Below the pieces are notes generated by a model that saw nothing but the letters and a program-made list of their open reading frames with translations, was not told the origin of the DNA and did no database searches. DNA of 64,000 nt. It comes from Pseudooceanicola spongiae. Its GTDB lineage: Bacteria; Pseudomonadota; Alphaproteobacteria; Rhodobacterales; Rhodobacteraceae. Of the stretch, positions 27,827 through 37,764 are shown piece by piece. The DNA lies in assembly GCF_014899185.1 (NCBI RefSeq), contig NZ_CP045201.1, positions 604,501 through 668,500 of the forward strand, given 5' to 3'. The position numbers and the translations under genes are program-made. Each line of letters begins with the position of its first letter. Within the stretch, counting starts at the first letter, position 1.

Positions 27827-28384
27827 ATGAGCGAACAGACGCCCGCTGTGGGCTGGATGGACACGACGCAGGCCTATGGTCGGATCAGCCGGATCCTGCA
27901 CTGGGGGCTGGCGGCGCTGTTCCTGTGGCAGTTTCTGGGCATGGCGGTGAAGCTGGTGCTGGGCCGGGTGCCGCTGTCGGGGTTTTTCGTCGGGCTGCAT
28001 CAGCCGGTCGGGCTGGCGATCTTTGCACTGATCGCGCTGCGGGTCCTCTGGGCGTTGCTGAACCGGGGTCATCGGCCCGGGCATGGCGCGGGCGCGCTGG
28101 GGCTGGCGGCGCGGCTGGGGCATCTGACGCTCTATACGGTGATGGTGGCGGTGCCGCTGCTGGCGCTGCTGCGCGCCTTCGGCAATACGCGCGGGTTCGC
28201 GCCCTGGGGGTTCGAGATCTTTGCGCCGCGCGCGCAGGAGATTGCGTGGATGGTCAACCTTGGCAATGCGGCGCATGGGCTGCTGGCCTGGACGCTGGCG
28301 GCGCTGATCGCGGGCCATATCGTGATGGCGCTGCTGCATCATTTCGTGCTGCGCGACGGTCTTTTGCGGCGCATGATCGGCTAG
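27827..28384 (+). CDS. Cytochrome b561 family protein
   Basis: 185-residue integral membrane haem protein with four hydrophobic segments (about 22-44, 56-78, 95-118 and 148-172). Histidines placed as haem ligands are in ILHWGLAAL, FVGLHQPVG, AARLGHLTLY, NAAHGLLAW and AGHIVMALLHH. The family moves electrons between quinol and periplasmic or soluble acceptors. The ATG at 27827 follows AGGAGAG. It has no obvious operon partner; a 574-base gap precedes nrdJ. Confidence 0.88.
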   Translation: MSEQTPAVGWMDTTQAYGRISRILHWGLAALFLWQFLGMAVKLVLGRVPLSGFFVGLHQPVGLAIFALIALRVLWALLNRGHRPGHGAGALGLAARLGHLTLYTVMVAVPLLALLRAFGNTRGFAPWGFEIFAPRAQEIAWMVNLGNAAHGLLAWTLAALIAGHIVMALLHHFVLRDGLLRRMIG

Positions 28385-28519
28385 GGACGGGCTCTGCCGC
28401 TGCCATAGGCGATTCTCTGGCCGCGACCGGGGTTTCCCGCCCATCTACCAGATGTAGTGTCATGCACGTGTTGCATCTAAGGCATATTGTGCGCGCTTGG
28501 CACAAAAAATGGCAGCGGC

Positions 28520-28543
28520 CTGTCCACAAGGGGATGTGGACAG
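28520..28543. promoter_or_regulatory. Inverted pair of DnaA-box-like sequences upstream of nrdJ
   Basis: Arms CTGTCCACA (28520-28528) and TGTGGACAG (28535-28543) around AGGGGA. Each arm matches the DnaA box TTATNCACA at 7 of 9 positions. It could equally be a plain hairpin in the leader. Function is not shown by the sequence. Confidence 0.35.
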
Positions 28544-28744
28544 ATTCAGGCAAAACCTGAGGTCGCTGGCCAAACGACCTGAATCTCAAGGATTTTCCAT
28601 CGAGGTTTCATCCACCGGAGAATCGGTCGGGTTTACCAGCCTCTGTGAGTATTTCCGTCAACAGCAAAGATTCGCTTTTTTGCCATAACAGCGTGTTGAC
28701 CGAGACCAAAAAAATACCGCAAATTGTTGCTGCAGGCGGGGTGT

Positions 28745-28760
28745 CCACTAGATCTAGTGG
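28745..28760. promoter_or_regulatory. Candidate NrdR box upstream of nrdJ
   Basis: CCACTAGATCTAGTGG is a perfect 16-bp palindrome with the length, AT-rich centre and CAC/GTG edges of NrdR boxes, which control ribonucleotide reductase genes. A second, partial match (CTACCAGATGTAGTGT, 12 of 16) lies at 28445-28460, further away than the usual tandem spacing. Confidence 0.6.
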
Positions 28761-28958
28761 CCCCAACGGCACAAAGGACAGAGACAAAAGATCACCCTCC
28801 GGACGACCCGGTGGTGACGGCCGCGCAATGCAGGCCAAGGCTCCTTTGTGCCCGGAAACCGGCGGCATTGGTGGGGGATGACCCGGACCCGCGGACGCAA
28901 AGCGCACGCGAGGCCCGGTGGAGCATTCAGGCGCAGCTATGACGATGAGGCACAGCAT

Positions 28959-31900
28959 ATGAAGATTGACCGGACGTTCACGACGCAGGGGCAGGATGCC
29001 TATGCGGGGATCACATTCGTCACCACCACCTCGGAAATCCGCAATCCCGATGGCACGGTGGTCTTCAAGCTGGCCGATCTGGAAGTGCCGAGCAGCTGGA
29101 GCCAGGTCGCGAGCGACGTCATCGCCCAGAAATATTTCCGCAAGGCCGGCGTGCCGAGCGAGACCAAGCGCGTGCGCGAAAAAGACGTGCCGGAGTTCCT
29201 CTGGCGCTCGGTGCCCGCGCATGACGGTGTGACCTACGGTGGCGAGACCTCCTCCAAGCAAGTGTTCGACCGGCTGGCCGGAGCCTGGACCTATTGGGGC
29301 TGGAAGGGGGGCTATTTCACCTCCGAAGCCGATGCGCAGGCCTATTTCGACGAGATGCGCTTTATGCTGGCGACCCAGAAGGGCGCGCCGAACAGCCCAC
29401 AGTGGTTCAACACAGGGCTGCATTGGGCCTATGGCATCGATGGTCCGGGGCAGGGTCACTACTATGTCGACTACAAGACCGGCAAGCTGACGAAATCCAC
29501 CTCGGCCTATGAACATCCGCAGCCGCATGCCTGCTTCATCCAGTCGGTGAAGGATGATCTGGTGGGCGATGGCGGCATCATGGACCTGTGGGTGCGTGAG
29601 GCACGTCTGTTCAAGTATGGCTCAGGCACCGGCACCAACTTTTCCTCGCTTCGGGCGGCGAATGAGCAGCTGTCGGGCGGCGGTAAATCCTCTGGCCTGA
29701 TGGGGTTCCTGAAGATCGGTGACCGGGCGGCGGGCGCGATCAAGTCGGGCGGCACCACGCGGCGGGCGGCCAAGATGGTCATCGTCGATGCCGATCACCC
29801 GGATGTGCAGGAATACATCAACTGGAAGGTGAAAGAGGAGCAGAAGGTTGCCTCGATCGTCGCCGGGTCAAAAATGCACGAGCAGAAGCTGAACGCGATC
29901 TTCAGCGCCATTCGCCTTTGGGATGGCAGCACCGAGGATGCGGTGGACCCGTCGAAAAACCCCGCTCTGAAGGATGCGATCCGCGACAGCAAGAAGACCG
30001 CGATCCCCGAGACCTACATCAAGCGCGTGCTGGATTATGCCAAGCAGGGATACACCAGCATCGAATTCCCGACCTACGACACCGATTGGGACAGCGAAGC
30101 CTATGCGAGCGTTTCGGGCCAGAACTCGAACAACTCGGTGCGGGTGACGGATGCATTTCTGAAGGCCGTTGAGGATGACGCGGATTGGGAGCTGATCCGG
30201 CGCACCGACGGCAAGGTTGCCAAGACCATCAAGGCGCGTGATCTGTGGGAAGACATCGGCCACGCGGCCTGGGCCTGCGCGGATCCGGGGATCCAGTACC
30301 ACGACACCGTCAACGCCTGGCACACCTGCCCGGAAGATGGCGCGATCCGAGGTTCGAACCCGTGCTCGGAGTACATGTTCCTGGACGATACGGCGTGCAA
30401 CCTGGCGTCGATGAACCTGCTGACCTTCCTCAAGGACGGCACGTTTCAGGTCGACGATTATATGCAGGCGACGCGTCTGTGGACGCTGACGCTGGAGATC
30501 AGCGTGACCATGGCGCAGTTCCCCTCCAAGGAAATCGCGCAATTGTCGTATGATTTCCGTACGTTGGGTCTGGGCTATGCGAACATCGGCGGTTTGCTGA
30601 TGAACATGGGCTATTCCTATGACAGCGACGAGGGCCGTGCGCTCTGTGGTGCGCTGAGCGCGATCATGACCGGCGTCGCCTATGCGACCTCGGCTGAGGT
30701 GGCGGGCGAGCTGGGGGCGTTCTCAGGCTACGAACGCAACGCGAAACACATGCAGCGCGTCATGCGCAACCACCGCAATGCGGCCTATGGTGCGACGGAC
30801 GGGTATGAGGGGTTGGCGATCAAGCCGGTGCCTCTGGACCTGACCAACTGCCCCGATCCGCGCCTGACCCAGCTTGCGATGACCGCCTGGGACGAGGCTG
30901 TGCGGCTGGGTGAGGTGCATGGCTTCCGCAATGCCCAGACCACGGTGATTGCCCCCACGGGCACCATCGGGCTGGTGATGGATTGCGACACCACGGGCAT
31001 CGAGCCTGACTTTGCGCTGGTGAAATTCAAGAAGCTGGCGGGCGGCGGCTATTTCAAGATCATCAACCGCTCGGTCCCCGGCGCGCTGGCAAAGCTGGGC
31101 TATGCGCAGTCGCAGATACAGGAGATCATTGCCTATGCGGTCGGTCATGCCAGCCTGGGCAACTGCCCCGCGATCAACCACACCTCGCTGGTTGGTCATG
31201 GCTTCGGCCCGGTCGAACTGGCGAAGGTCGATGCGGCGCTGCAGGGTGCCTTCGACATCCGCTTCGTGTTCAACCAGTGGACGCTGGGCGAGGATTTCTG
31301 CAAGCAGACCCTCGGCATTCCTGAAGCCAAGCTGAACGACCCGAGCTTTGATCTGCTGCGCCATCTCGGCTTTACCAAGAAAGAGATCGAAGCGGCGAAC
31401 GACCACGTTTGCGGCACGATGACGCTGGAGGGCGCGCCGTTCCTGAAGGACGCGCATCTGTCGATCTTCGATTGCGCCAACCCATGTGGGAAGACCGGCA
31501 AGCGCTACCTTTCGGTCAACAGCCACATCACCATGATGGCGGCGGCGCAGAGCTTTATCTCCGGTGCGATCTCCAAGACGATCAACATGCCGAACGACGC
31601 CACGATCGAGGACTGCAAGGCGGCCTATGCGCTGAGCTGGTCGTTGGGGATCAAGGCGAATGCGCTGTACCGCGACGGCTCCAAGCTGAGCCAGCCGCTG
31701 GCGGCGGCGCTGGTGGCTGAGGACGACGAGGCGGCGGAGGTGCTGGAGAGCGGCACACCGCAACAAAAGGCCGCCGTGCTGGCAGAGAAGATCATCGAGA
31801 AGGTGATCTACCGCGATGTCGCACGCGGCCGCGAGAAGATGCCGGAACGACGCAAGGGCTACACCCAGAAAGCCATCGTGGGCGGCCATAAGGTTTACCT

Positions 31901-32606
31901 TCGCACCGGTGAATACGGTGACGGCACGCTAGGCGAGATCTTCATCGACATGCACAAGGAGGGCGCGGGCTTTCGCGCCATGATGAACAACTTCGCCATC
32001 GCGGTCTCGGTCGGTCTGCAATACGGCGTGCCGCTGGAGGAATTCGTCGACGCCTTCACCTTCACCAAGTTTGAACCCGCCGGCATGGTGCAGGGTAACG
32101 ACAGCATCAAGAACGCGACCTCGATCCTCGACTACATCTTCCGCGAGCTGGCGGTCAGCTATCTCGACCGCACCGACCTCGCCCATGTCAAACCGCAGGG
32201 CGCGAGCTTTGACGACCTTGGCAAGGGCGTTGAGGAAGGTGTCCACAATGTGCGCGAGATGAGCGAAGCTGCGGCCAGCAAGTCATTGCAAGTGCTGAAA
32301 CAAATCAGCTCGACCGGGTATCTGCGCAAGCGGCTGCCGCAGGAGTTGATGGTGCTGAACGGTGGCGGTCTGGGCGATGTGGTCACGCTGTCGCCACGCG
32401 CGGCGCAGGTGGCGGCGACGGTCACCGCGACGGCGACCTCGACCACGGCGATCAGCGGTGGCGCGACCGGCATGGACGCCCGCGTCAAGGCCAAGATGCA
32501 GGGCTACGAGGGCGAGGCCTGCGGCGAGTGCGGCAACTACACGCTGGTGCGCAACGGCACCTGCATGAAGTGCAACACCTGCGGCGGCACCTCGGGCTGT
32601 AGCTGA
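28959..32606 (+). CDS. nrdJ: Vitamin B12-dependent (class II) ribonucleotide reductase
   Basis: Reduces ribonucleotides to deoxyribonucleotides with adenosylcobalamin, independent of oxygen. The ATG at 28959 (GAGG 8 bases upstream) gives 1215 residues. Recognisable parts are [13 protein letters not shown], the active-site [21 protein letters not shown] block (about residues 465-485), the [17 protein letters not shown] loop, and a C-terminal Cys-rich tail with two CxxC pairs ([17 protein letters not shown]) that re-reduces the active site. Expected regulation is by NrdR at the upstream palindrome. A small unknown gene follows. Confidence 0.97.
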   Translation: MKIDRTFTTQGQDAYAGITFVTTTSEIRNPDGTVVFKLADLEVPSSWSQVASDVIAQKYFRKAGVPSETKRVREKDVPEFLWRSVPAHDGVTYGGETSSKQVFDRLAGAWTYWGWKGGYFTSEADAQAYFDEMRFMLATQKGAPNSPQWFNTGLHWAYGIDGPGQGHYYVDYKTGKLTKSTSAYEHPQPHACFIQSVKDDLVGDGGIMDLWVREARLFKYGSGTGTNFSSLRAANEQLSGGGKSSGLMGFLKIGDRAAGAIKSGGTTRRAAKMVIVDADHPDVQEYINWKVKEEQKVASIVAGSKMHEQKLNAIFSAIRLWDGSTEDAVDPSKNPALKDAIRDSKKTAIPETYIKRVLDYAKQGYTSIEFPTYDTDWDSEAYASVSGQNSNNSVRVTDAFLKAVEDDADWELIRRTDGKVAKTIKARDLWEDIGHAAWACADPGIQYHDTVNAWHTCPEDGAIRGSNPCSEYMFLDDTACNLASMNLLTFLKDGTFQVDDYMQATRLWTLTLEISVTMAQFPSKEIAQLSYDFRTLGLGYANIGGLLMNMGYSYDSDEGRALCGALSAIMTGVAYATSAEVAGELGAFSGYERNAKHMQRVMRNHRNAAYGATDGYEGLAIKPVPLDLTNCPDPRLTQLAMTAWDEAVRLGEVHGFRNAQTTVIAPTGTIGLVMDCDTTGIEPDFALVKFKKLAGGGYFKIINRSVPGALAKLGYAQSQIQEIIAYAVGHASLGNCPAINHTSLVGHGFGPVELAKVDAALQGAFDIRFVFNQWTLGEDFCKQTLGIPEAKLNDPSFDLLRHLGFTKKEIEAANDHVCGTMTLEGAPFLKDAHLSIFDCANPCGKTGKRYLSVNSHITMMAAAQSFISGAISKTINMPNDATIEDCKAAYALSWSLGIKANALYRDGSKLSQPLAAALVAEDDEAAEVLESGTPQQKAAVLAEKIIEKVIYRDVARGREKMPERRKGYTQKAIVGGHKVYLRTGEYGDGTLGEIFIDMHKEGAGFRAMMNNFAIAVSVGLQYGVPLEEFVDAFTFTKFEPAGMVQGNDSIKNATSILDYIFRELAVSYLDRTDLAHVKPQGASFDDLGKGVEEGVHNVREMSEAAASKSLQVLKQISSTGYLRKRLPQELMVLNGGGLGDVVTLSPRAAQVAATVTATATSTTAISGGATGMDARVKAKMQGYEGEACGECGNYTLVRNGTCMKCNTCGGTSGCS

Positions 32607-32704
32607 GTTCTGGAATACGCGGGGCTGGCGCCGGATGCGCCGGTCCCGACATCAATGACCGTCCCGCGGCGCAAGGCGTCGCGCAGGGCAGAAGGGAACG
32701 CTCA

Positions 32705-32956
32705 ATGGAGCTGATCGTCGGAAACACACGCCTGAGCCCGGTTGACATGCAACTGACAGAAGAGGGTGTCGTGGCAGAGGTGTCGGGGGCCGAGCTGGCC
32801 TCGGTGCTGAATGCGACCCATGGCGGCCGCATCTCGGTCGAATTGTTCGGCGAGGGGATGCCCGCGCGGCCCATGTCGGTGGCCGAGATCCGGATGCATG
32901 GCGCGTCGAGCACGGTGACGCTGCATTACGCGGGCGAGGCTGTGGTTCTCAACTGA
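32705..32956 (+). CDS. Small conserved-looking hypothetical protein
   Basis: 83 residues (MELIVGNTRLSPVDMQLTEE...), with no membrane segment, signal peptide or Cys motif. The pattern of alternating hydrophobic residues suggests a small beta-rich domain. The ATG at 32705 follows AAGGGAA. It lies 98 bases after nrdJ on the same strand and in front of a strong hairpin, so it may be read from the nrdJ transcript. I do not recognise the family. Confidence 0.6.
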   Translation: MELIVGNTRLSPVDMQLTEEGVVAEVSGAELASVLNATHGGRISVELFGEGMPARPMSVAEIRMHGASSTVTLHYAGEAVVLN

Positions 32957-32974
32957 ACCTGAGTTCATAGAGTA

Positions 32975-33002
32975 ACGGGCGCCCCGCGAAGGGCGCCCGT
33001 TT
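32975..33002. terminator. Hairpin terminator between convergent genes
   Basis: Perfect 10-bp stem with arms ACGGGCGCCC (32975-32984) and GGGCGCCCGT (32991-33000) around CGCGAA. The T-run is very short (TT), so termination may be partial. It sits between the small gene and the minus-strand NAD(P)-binding gene. Confidence 0.7.
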
Positions 33003-33006
33003 GCGT

Positions 33007-33603
33007 TCAGACAGACTGCATCTGGCGGGTCGCATTGGCCCAGTCCGGATCGTCGACCGCCTGCGCCAGAACGGCCGCCACGTCACCACGGGCGGCTTCG
33101 CCCTCGGGGTCGATGTCGTCACCGAAGCGGATATTGCGGTGGCCGTCGTCGTCGGTCAGCGCGATCGGGCGCAGGATGGCATAGCTCAGCCCGGAGGACT
33201 TGAGGTGGGCATCCGCGTCATGCTTGGCCTGCAGATAGTGGCCGAGCTTGCTGTCTGGATCGGGGTTTTCAGCGCCGTAGGAGCTGAGCATCACGAACCG
33301 CTTTGCACCCGCCTTGGCCGCCAGATCGACGAGGCGCTTTGCGCCATCGCGGTCGACCTTGTCGGTCATTTCGGGGCCGGTGCTGCCGCCTGAACCGGCG
33401 GCGAAGATCACGGCCTCGCAGCCCTCGCAGACGCCGTCCTGCAGGTCGGTCAGATCGCCGTGGCGCAGGGTCACGTCAGCAGGCAGGGCGCTGGTGTCGG
33501 AGCTGTCGCGCACCAGAGCGATGGGGGTATGGCCGTTGGATTTCAGCGCGTCGATCACGCGCAGGCCGGTTTTGCCGGTGGCACCGGCGACGAGGATGTT
33601 CAT
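33007..33603 (-). CDS. NAD(P)-binding SDR-type protein
   Basis: 198-residue atypical short-chain dehydrogenase. It starts MNILVAGATGKTGLRVIDAL with the GxxGxxG cofactor motif, has VIFAAGSGG near residue 65, and MLSSYGAENPD at the position of the catalytic Ser/Tyr region. It is similar in size to YwnB/flavin-reductase-like NmrA-type proteins. The substrate is unknown. The ATG at 33603 has CAGGAG upstream. The DJ-1-type gene lies 63 bases upstream on the same strand; together they suggest a small stress-response unit. Confidence 0.8.
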   Translation of the reverse strand: MNILVAGATGKTGLRVIDALKSNGHTPIALVRDSSDTSALPADVTLRHGDLTDLQDGVCEGCEAVIFAAGSGGSTGPEMTDKVDRDGAKRLVDLAAKAGAKRFVMLSSYGAENPDPDSKLGHYLQAKHDADAHLKSSGLSYAILRPIALTDDDGHRNIRFGDDIDPEGEAARGDVAAVLAQAVDDPDWANATRQMQSV

Positions 33604-33666
33604 GACAAACTCCTGTTTTATATCTGGAATGAGGTGTGGGGCCGCGCGTGGCGCGACCCCTGTCCG

Positions 33667-34341
33667 TTACAGCAGCGTCAGCAGTTTGCGCGCAGCTTCT
33701 TCGGAGGAGGCAGGGTTCTGGCCGGTGACAAGCTTGCCATCCATGACCACGAAGGAGGCCCAGTCGGGACCTTTCTGGTAGTCGCCGCCATTTTCTTTCA
33801 GCATGTCTTCGACGAGGAAGGGCACCACCTTGGTGAGGCCGACGCCCTCTTCTTCGGTGTTGGTGAAGCCGGTCACGGTCTTGCCGGAGACGAGCGGCTT
33901 GCCGTCCGCGCCCTTGGTGTGGCGGAAGATGGCCGGGGCGTGGCAGACCGCACCGATGGGCATGTCCTGCGCGGCGAAGGTTTCGATCAGGGCGATGCTG
34001 TCGGAATCCTCGGCAAGGTCCCAGAGCGGGCCGTGGCCACCGGGGTAGAAGATCGCGTCATAGTCGGTTGCGGTCACATTGGTCAGCACCTGGGTATTGG
34101 CCAGGGCCGTCTGTGCGCCTTTGTCGGCTTTGAAGCGCTTGGTGGCTTCGGTCTGGGCATCCTCGGCGTCGCTGGAGGGATCGAGCGGCGGCTGACCACC
34201 TTTGGGCGAGGCGAGGGTGATGGCCGCGCCCGCGTCCTTGAAGACGTAATAGGGGGCCGCGAATTCCTCAAGCCAGAAGCCGGTCTTGTTGCCGGTGTCG
34301 CCAAGCTGGTCGTGGGAGGTGAGAATCATCAGAATTTTCAT
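33667..34341 (-). CDS. DJ-1/PfpI family type 1 glutamine amidotransferase-like protein
   Basis: The ATG at 34341 gives MKILMILTSHDQLGDTGNKT and 224 residues; the longer open frame upstream is GC-rich spacer. The nucleophile elbow holds C133-H134 (GAVCHAPAIF), with a conserved glutamate at E25/E26 (GFWLEEFAAPYYVF), the set used by Hsp31/glyoxalase III-like members to detoxify methylglyoxal or repair glycated proteins. YPGGHGPLWDL is typical of that branch. It is divergent from the sensor kinase and co-directional with the SDR gene. Confidence 0.85.
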   Translation of the reverse strand: MKILMILTSHDQLGDTGNKTGFWLEEFAAPYYVFKDAGAAITLASPKGGQPPLDPSSDAEDAQTEATKRFKADKGAQTALANTQVLTNVTATDYDAIFYPGGHGPLWDLAEDSDSIALIETFAAQDMPIGAVCHAPAIFRHTKGADGKPLVSGKTVTGFTNTEEEGVGLTKVVPFLVEDMLKENGGDYQKGPDWASFVVMDGKLVTGQNPASSEEAARKLLTLL

Positions 34342-34690
34342 TGGGCTGTTGCCTCTGTCTTTATGGGTATTTCCGTCGCGGGACCTCTCGGCACAGGGGC
34401 AAAGGGCCGCGACCTTGCACTGCCCAACACGGGGCAGAGCGGGTTGTTCCACCGGCATCATCACGTCCGTGCGACCAGAGCCGGGTGCCGTGGCGGCAGG
34501 GGCGGCGCAACATCCGGTAGATCCCGCGCCATGGGCGGCTGAGCGGCGCATGCGGTGGCGCTGCATCGGGGCCCGCTGGCGGCGCTCTGGCAGAGCGGTA
34601 CGCAGGGCGATAACATTCTCTTTATGGTTGTTAAGACTCGGTTCTTCATTTTAAACTATAGCCTTAAAGCCCGTACAGACTGGCCGCCGC
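34342..34690. other. Divergent intergenic region, DJ-1 gene and sensor kinase
   Basis: 349 bases with no supportable gene. The left part is very GC-rich; about 34610-34670 drops to AT-rich sequence (TTCATTTTAAACTATAGC near 34645), which probably holds the kinase promoter with TATAGC as a possible -10. I see no convincing operator or RNA fold. Confidence 0.5.
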
Positions 34691-37600
34691 ATGTTCAGAG
34701 TTCTTCTTCTTGTCACGAGTGTTGTCAGTTGCCTTGCCGGTGTCAGCGCCGCTATTGCGCAGGATCTGAAGGTGACGGTGCCCTGGGCGCCCTTTGCCGG
34801 GCGCTATGAGCTTGCCCCCGATGGGACGCTCAGCGGCTATTACGCCGATCTGACGCGGCTGATTGCGGAGGAGGCGGGGCTGGAGGTCAGTTACCGCGAA
34901 TATCCGCGTGTCTATGACGCCATGCGCTCGCTGGCTCTGGGCGAGACGGATATGCGGGCGGGGGTGGCGGCGCTGCCGGTGCTGGGCGAGAGCCTGCTGT
35001 CGGACCCGATCGCGGAGGCCGGGGTTTATCTGTTCGTGCGCGACGATCCCGATGTCACGCTGTCGGTGGATCAACTGGACGGGCAGAGCATCGGCGTCGT
35101 CAGTTCGGTGGCGCAGACACCGCGTGTGGTTGCCGAAAGCGGCGCCGAGGTGCGGGTCTTCGAGGATGCCTATGGCGCGTTCGGGGCGCTGGTGACGGGG
35201 CGGCTGGACGGGGTGGTGACCTCGCTCAAGCAGGCGACGGATCTGCTGCGCCGGACACGGCTGGACTACCGGGTGCAGATCTCCGGTGCGGCGCTGGAGC
35301 AGCCACAGATCTATGTCGCGGTGGCCCCGGGTCGCGCTGATCTGCTGCCCCCGATCAATGCGGCCATCGCGCGGCTTAAGGCCTCGGGCGCGTTGGACCG
35401 GCTGCTGGCGCGGTGGAATGTGATTCGCCCGGCGACGGTGCCCGATGTGCTGCGCGTCGGGGTGTCGCAGTTTCCGCCTTATCAGATTATCACCGAAACC
35501 GGGGAATTCACCGGCTATGGCGTCGAGGCGCTGCGCGATCTGGCGCGGCTGACCGGGCTGACGCTGGAGTTCCTGCCCCTCACCACCGAGGAATGGGCGG
35601 TTGGCCCGGCGCAGGACACCTATGACATGCTGCCGCCGCTGAGCATCACCGACGAAAAGCGGGTGATCATGGATTTCACCATCCCGATCCAGCAGTCGCC
35701 CTATTCCATCTTCATGCGTCAGGGCGAGGCCGCAGCGACAGGGGTCACGGGGCTGGAGGATCTGGTGGGCAAACGGGTCGGTGTGTCGGTCAACAACTGG
35801 GCGCTGCAGGTGGCGCAGCGTCAGGACGGGCTGGACCTGGTGATCTACGACACGCCCGAGGCCATGCTCTCCAGCCTGCTGGAGGGCGAGGTGACGGCGG
35901 TGCTCTACGCCACGCAGACCATGCAGCGTCTGGCCGAGGCCGAGGATGTGAGCGCAAAGATCGAGGCGGTGCAGCCGCCCTTTACGCAGTCTGAACGTGC
36001 CATTGCCCTGCGCCCCGGTCTTGCCACGATCCGCGAAAACCTCAATGCGGTGATCCCGGGGTATCTGTCCTCGGAAGCCTATCAGAACCTGCACAATCGC
36101 TGGCTGTCGCCGCCAAGCTTCTGGACGTCGCAGCGTGTCCGGCTGGCGCAGCTGGCGGGGGTCGCGTTGCTGGCGCTGATCGCCCTTGCCTTCGTCGTGC
36201 TGATCCTGCGGGGGCGTGCGGTCGCGCTGGATCATGCCCGGCGGATGGAGAGCGTCTCCAACCGCTACGGGGCGATCCTCAACACCGCGCGCAGTGGCAT
36301 TCTGGCGCTGAACCGGGACGGGCGGATCGACACCGCCAACCCCGGCGCAGTGCGTATGCTGCGGCTGAGCGATCAGAACTGGCCAGCGCCCTGGCCCGCG
36401 GCGATCCGGTTTCTCGATCCCTACGACCTTTCGCCGCTGGAGGCCTCCAGCGATCCGGTGCGCCGGGCGCTGTCGGGGGCGGTGCTGAAGGGCGAAAAGG
36501 CCGTGCTGACCACCTCGGACGAGGCGGAGCCGATCCATGTGCATGTCTCGTCCTCGCCGGTCAATGACCCCTCGCAGCCCGAATTGTCGTCAGTTCTTGT
36601 GCTGGAGGACATCACCGAGCAGGAAACCGTGCGGCGTCTGGCAGAGCGGTCCAGCCGGCTGGATGCTCTGGGTCAGCTGACCGGGGGGGTGGCGCATGAT
36701 TTCAACAACATCCTCGGCACCATCGAATATGCGACCGAACTCGCGATGCAGAAGACCGATGACGAGGGGCGTAAATATCTGCGCACCAGCCTCGGGTCGG
36801 TGCGGCGCGGGGCTGAGCTGACATCGCGCCTGCTGGCCTTTGCCAAGAAGCAACCGGGCAAGCGACGCTCGGTCGCGCTGATGTCCGTGTTCGGCGATCT
36901 GCGCCAGCTGGTCGAGCCGGTGCTTGAACGGTCGGTGGGCTTGCGGTTTGCGACGTTGTCGCCGGGGCTGCAGGTGTGCTGCGACCCCAGCCAGCTGGAG
37001 AACGCTCTGCTGAACCTGTGCCTGAACAGCCGCGACGCGATCGTCCAGTCGGGCAGAAGCGGCCAGATCTCGGTCAGTGTGGCGATCACGGACGAGCTGG
37101 GCATCAACGGGCGCCCTCTGGTGGCGGTCTCCGTGGTGGACGACGGGCCGGGCATGCCGCCGGAGGTGCGCGAACGCGCGACGGACCCGTTCTTTACCAC
37201 CAAATCCGCCAACAAGGGCACCGGCTTGGGTCTGGCGATGGTCTATGGCTTTGCGGATCAGTCCGACGGGCGGATGGAGGTGGTGAGCGCCGTGGGCGAG
37301 GGCTGCCGCGTCACGCTCTATCTGCCGATGGGCGAGACCTCGGAAGCGGTGCCCGCGCAAGCCAATGAAACGCAGGTGCGCAACGGTGAGGGAGAGACGA
37401 TCCTGATCGTCGAGGATCAGCCGGATCTGCTGGACATGCTGTCGGAGGTGCTGCGCGCGCTCGGCTATCAAGTGGTTTCGGCGCCCTCTGGCCGCGAGGC
37501 GGTGGTGCTGCTGGAGCAGGGCATCCGCTTTGATCTGCTGCTGACCGATATCGTGATGCCGGGGGGCGTCGGTGGCTATCAGCTGGCCGAACACATGCGC

Positions 37601-37747
37601 GGCCTCGGGATCACGCAGCCGATCGTTTATATGTCGGGGTATTCGGGGATCGGCAAGGACAGCTATCACTCGGTTCCCGGAGAGGTGCTGGCGAAACCCT
37701 GTTCGCCGTCCGAGCTGTCGGAGGTGCTGAGGCGCGCGCTTGGTTAG
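34691..37747 (+). CDS. Hybrid sensor histidine kinase with two periplasmic solute-binding domains
   Basis: 1018 residues. Signal peptide (1-23), then two SBP_bac_3-type domains (about 25-250 and 251-470; each starts with a KVTVPWAPF- or RVGVSQFPPY-like strand), one membrane helix (about 482-505), a PAS domain (about 525-640), HisKA with the phospho-acceptor histidine in GGVAHDFNN (about 666), HATPase (NSRD, DDGPGMPPEV and GTGLGLAMVYGF), and a C-terminal receiver domain with its aspartate in LLLTDIVMPG (about 950). The layout resembles BvgS/EvgS. It should sense small amino-acid-like ligands. No partner regulator is adjacent; the branched-chain amino acid transporter operon is convergent with it. 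Confidence 0.9.
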   Translation: MFRVLLLVTSVVSCLAGVSAAIAQDLKVTVPWAPFAGRYELAPDGTLSGYYADLTRLIAEEAGLEVSYREYPRVYDAMRSLALGETDMRAGVAALPVLGESLLSDPIAEAGVYLFVRDDPDVTLSVDQLDGQSIGVVSSVAQTPRVVAESGAEVRVFEDAYGAFGALVTGRLDGVVTSLKQATDLLRRTRLDYRVQISGAALEQPQIYVAVAPGRADLLPPINAAIARLKASGALDRLLARWNVIRPATVPDVLRVGVSQFPPYQIITETGEFTGYGVEALRDLARLTGLTLEFLPLTTEEWAVGPAQDTYDMLPPLSITDEKRVIMDFTIPIQQSPYSIFMRQGEAAATGVTGLEDLVGKRVGVSVNNWALQVAQRQDGLDLVIYDTPEAMLSSLLEGEVTAVLYATQTMQRLAEAEDVSAKIEAVQPPFTQSERAIALRPGLATIRENLNAVIPGYLSSEAYQNLHNRWLSPPSFWTSQRVRLAQLAGVALLALIALAFVVLILRGRAVALDHARRMESVSNRYGAILNTARSGILALNRDGRIDTANPGAVRMLRLSDQNWPAPWPAAIRFLDPYDLSPLEASSDPVRRALSGAVLKGEKAVLTTSDEAEPIHVHVSSSPVNDPSQPELSSVLVLEDITEQETVRRLAERSSRLDALGQLTGGVAHDFNNILGTIEYATELAMQKTDDEGRKYLRTSLGSVRRGAELTSRLLAFAKKQPGKRRSVALMSVFGDLRQLVEPVLERSVGLRFATLSPGLQVCCDPSQLENALLNLCLNSRDAIVQSGRSGQISVSVAITDELGINGRPLVAVSVVDDGPGMPPEVRERATDPFFTTKSANKGTGLGLAMVYGFADQSDGRMEVVSAVGEGCRVTLYLPMGETSEAVPAQANETQVRNGEGETILIVEDQPDLLDMLSEVLRALGYQVVSAPSGREAVVLLEQGIRFDLLLTDIVMPGGVGGYQLAEHMRGLGITQPIVYMSGYSGIGKDSYHSVPGEVLAKPCSPSELSEVLRRALG

Positions 37748-37764
37748 GCGCGCGCCTCAGGGTG

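Larger units (their letters stand above)
28385..28958 (+). other. Long regulatory gap between cytochrome b561 gene and nrdJ
   Basis: 574 bases without a gene I can support. They hold a 9-bp hairpin at 28520-28543, nested inverted repeats (GATTCAGG at 28543-28550 with CCTGAATC at 28578-28585, and AGGTCG with CGACCT inside), a TTGACC at 28696 that could be a -35 element, a perfect 16-bp palindrome at 28745-28760 and a weaker relative of it at 28445-28460. No B12-box of a cobalamin riboswitch was found, although nrdJ is a B12 enzyme. Confidence 0.6.

Noticed and set aside
28497..28688. Possible small gene upstream of nrdJ
   Set aside because: The 63-codon frame overlaps several inverted repeats, has no ribosome binding site and no recognisable protein pattern; the region looks regulatory.
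28385..28958. Cobalamin riboswitch ahead of nrdJ
   Set aside because: No B12-box or matching conserved core was found, and the fold seen is made of simple hairpins.
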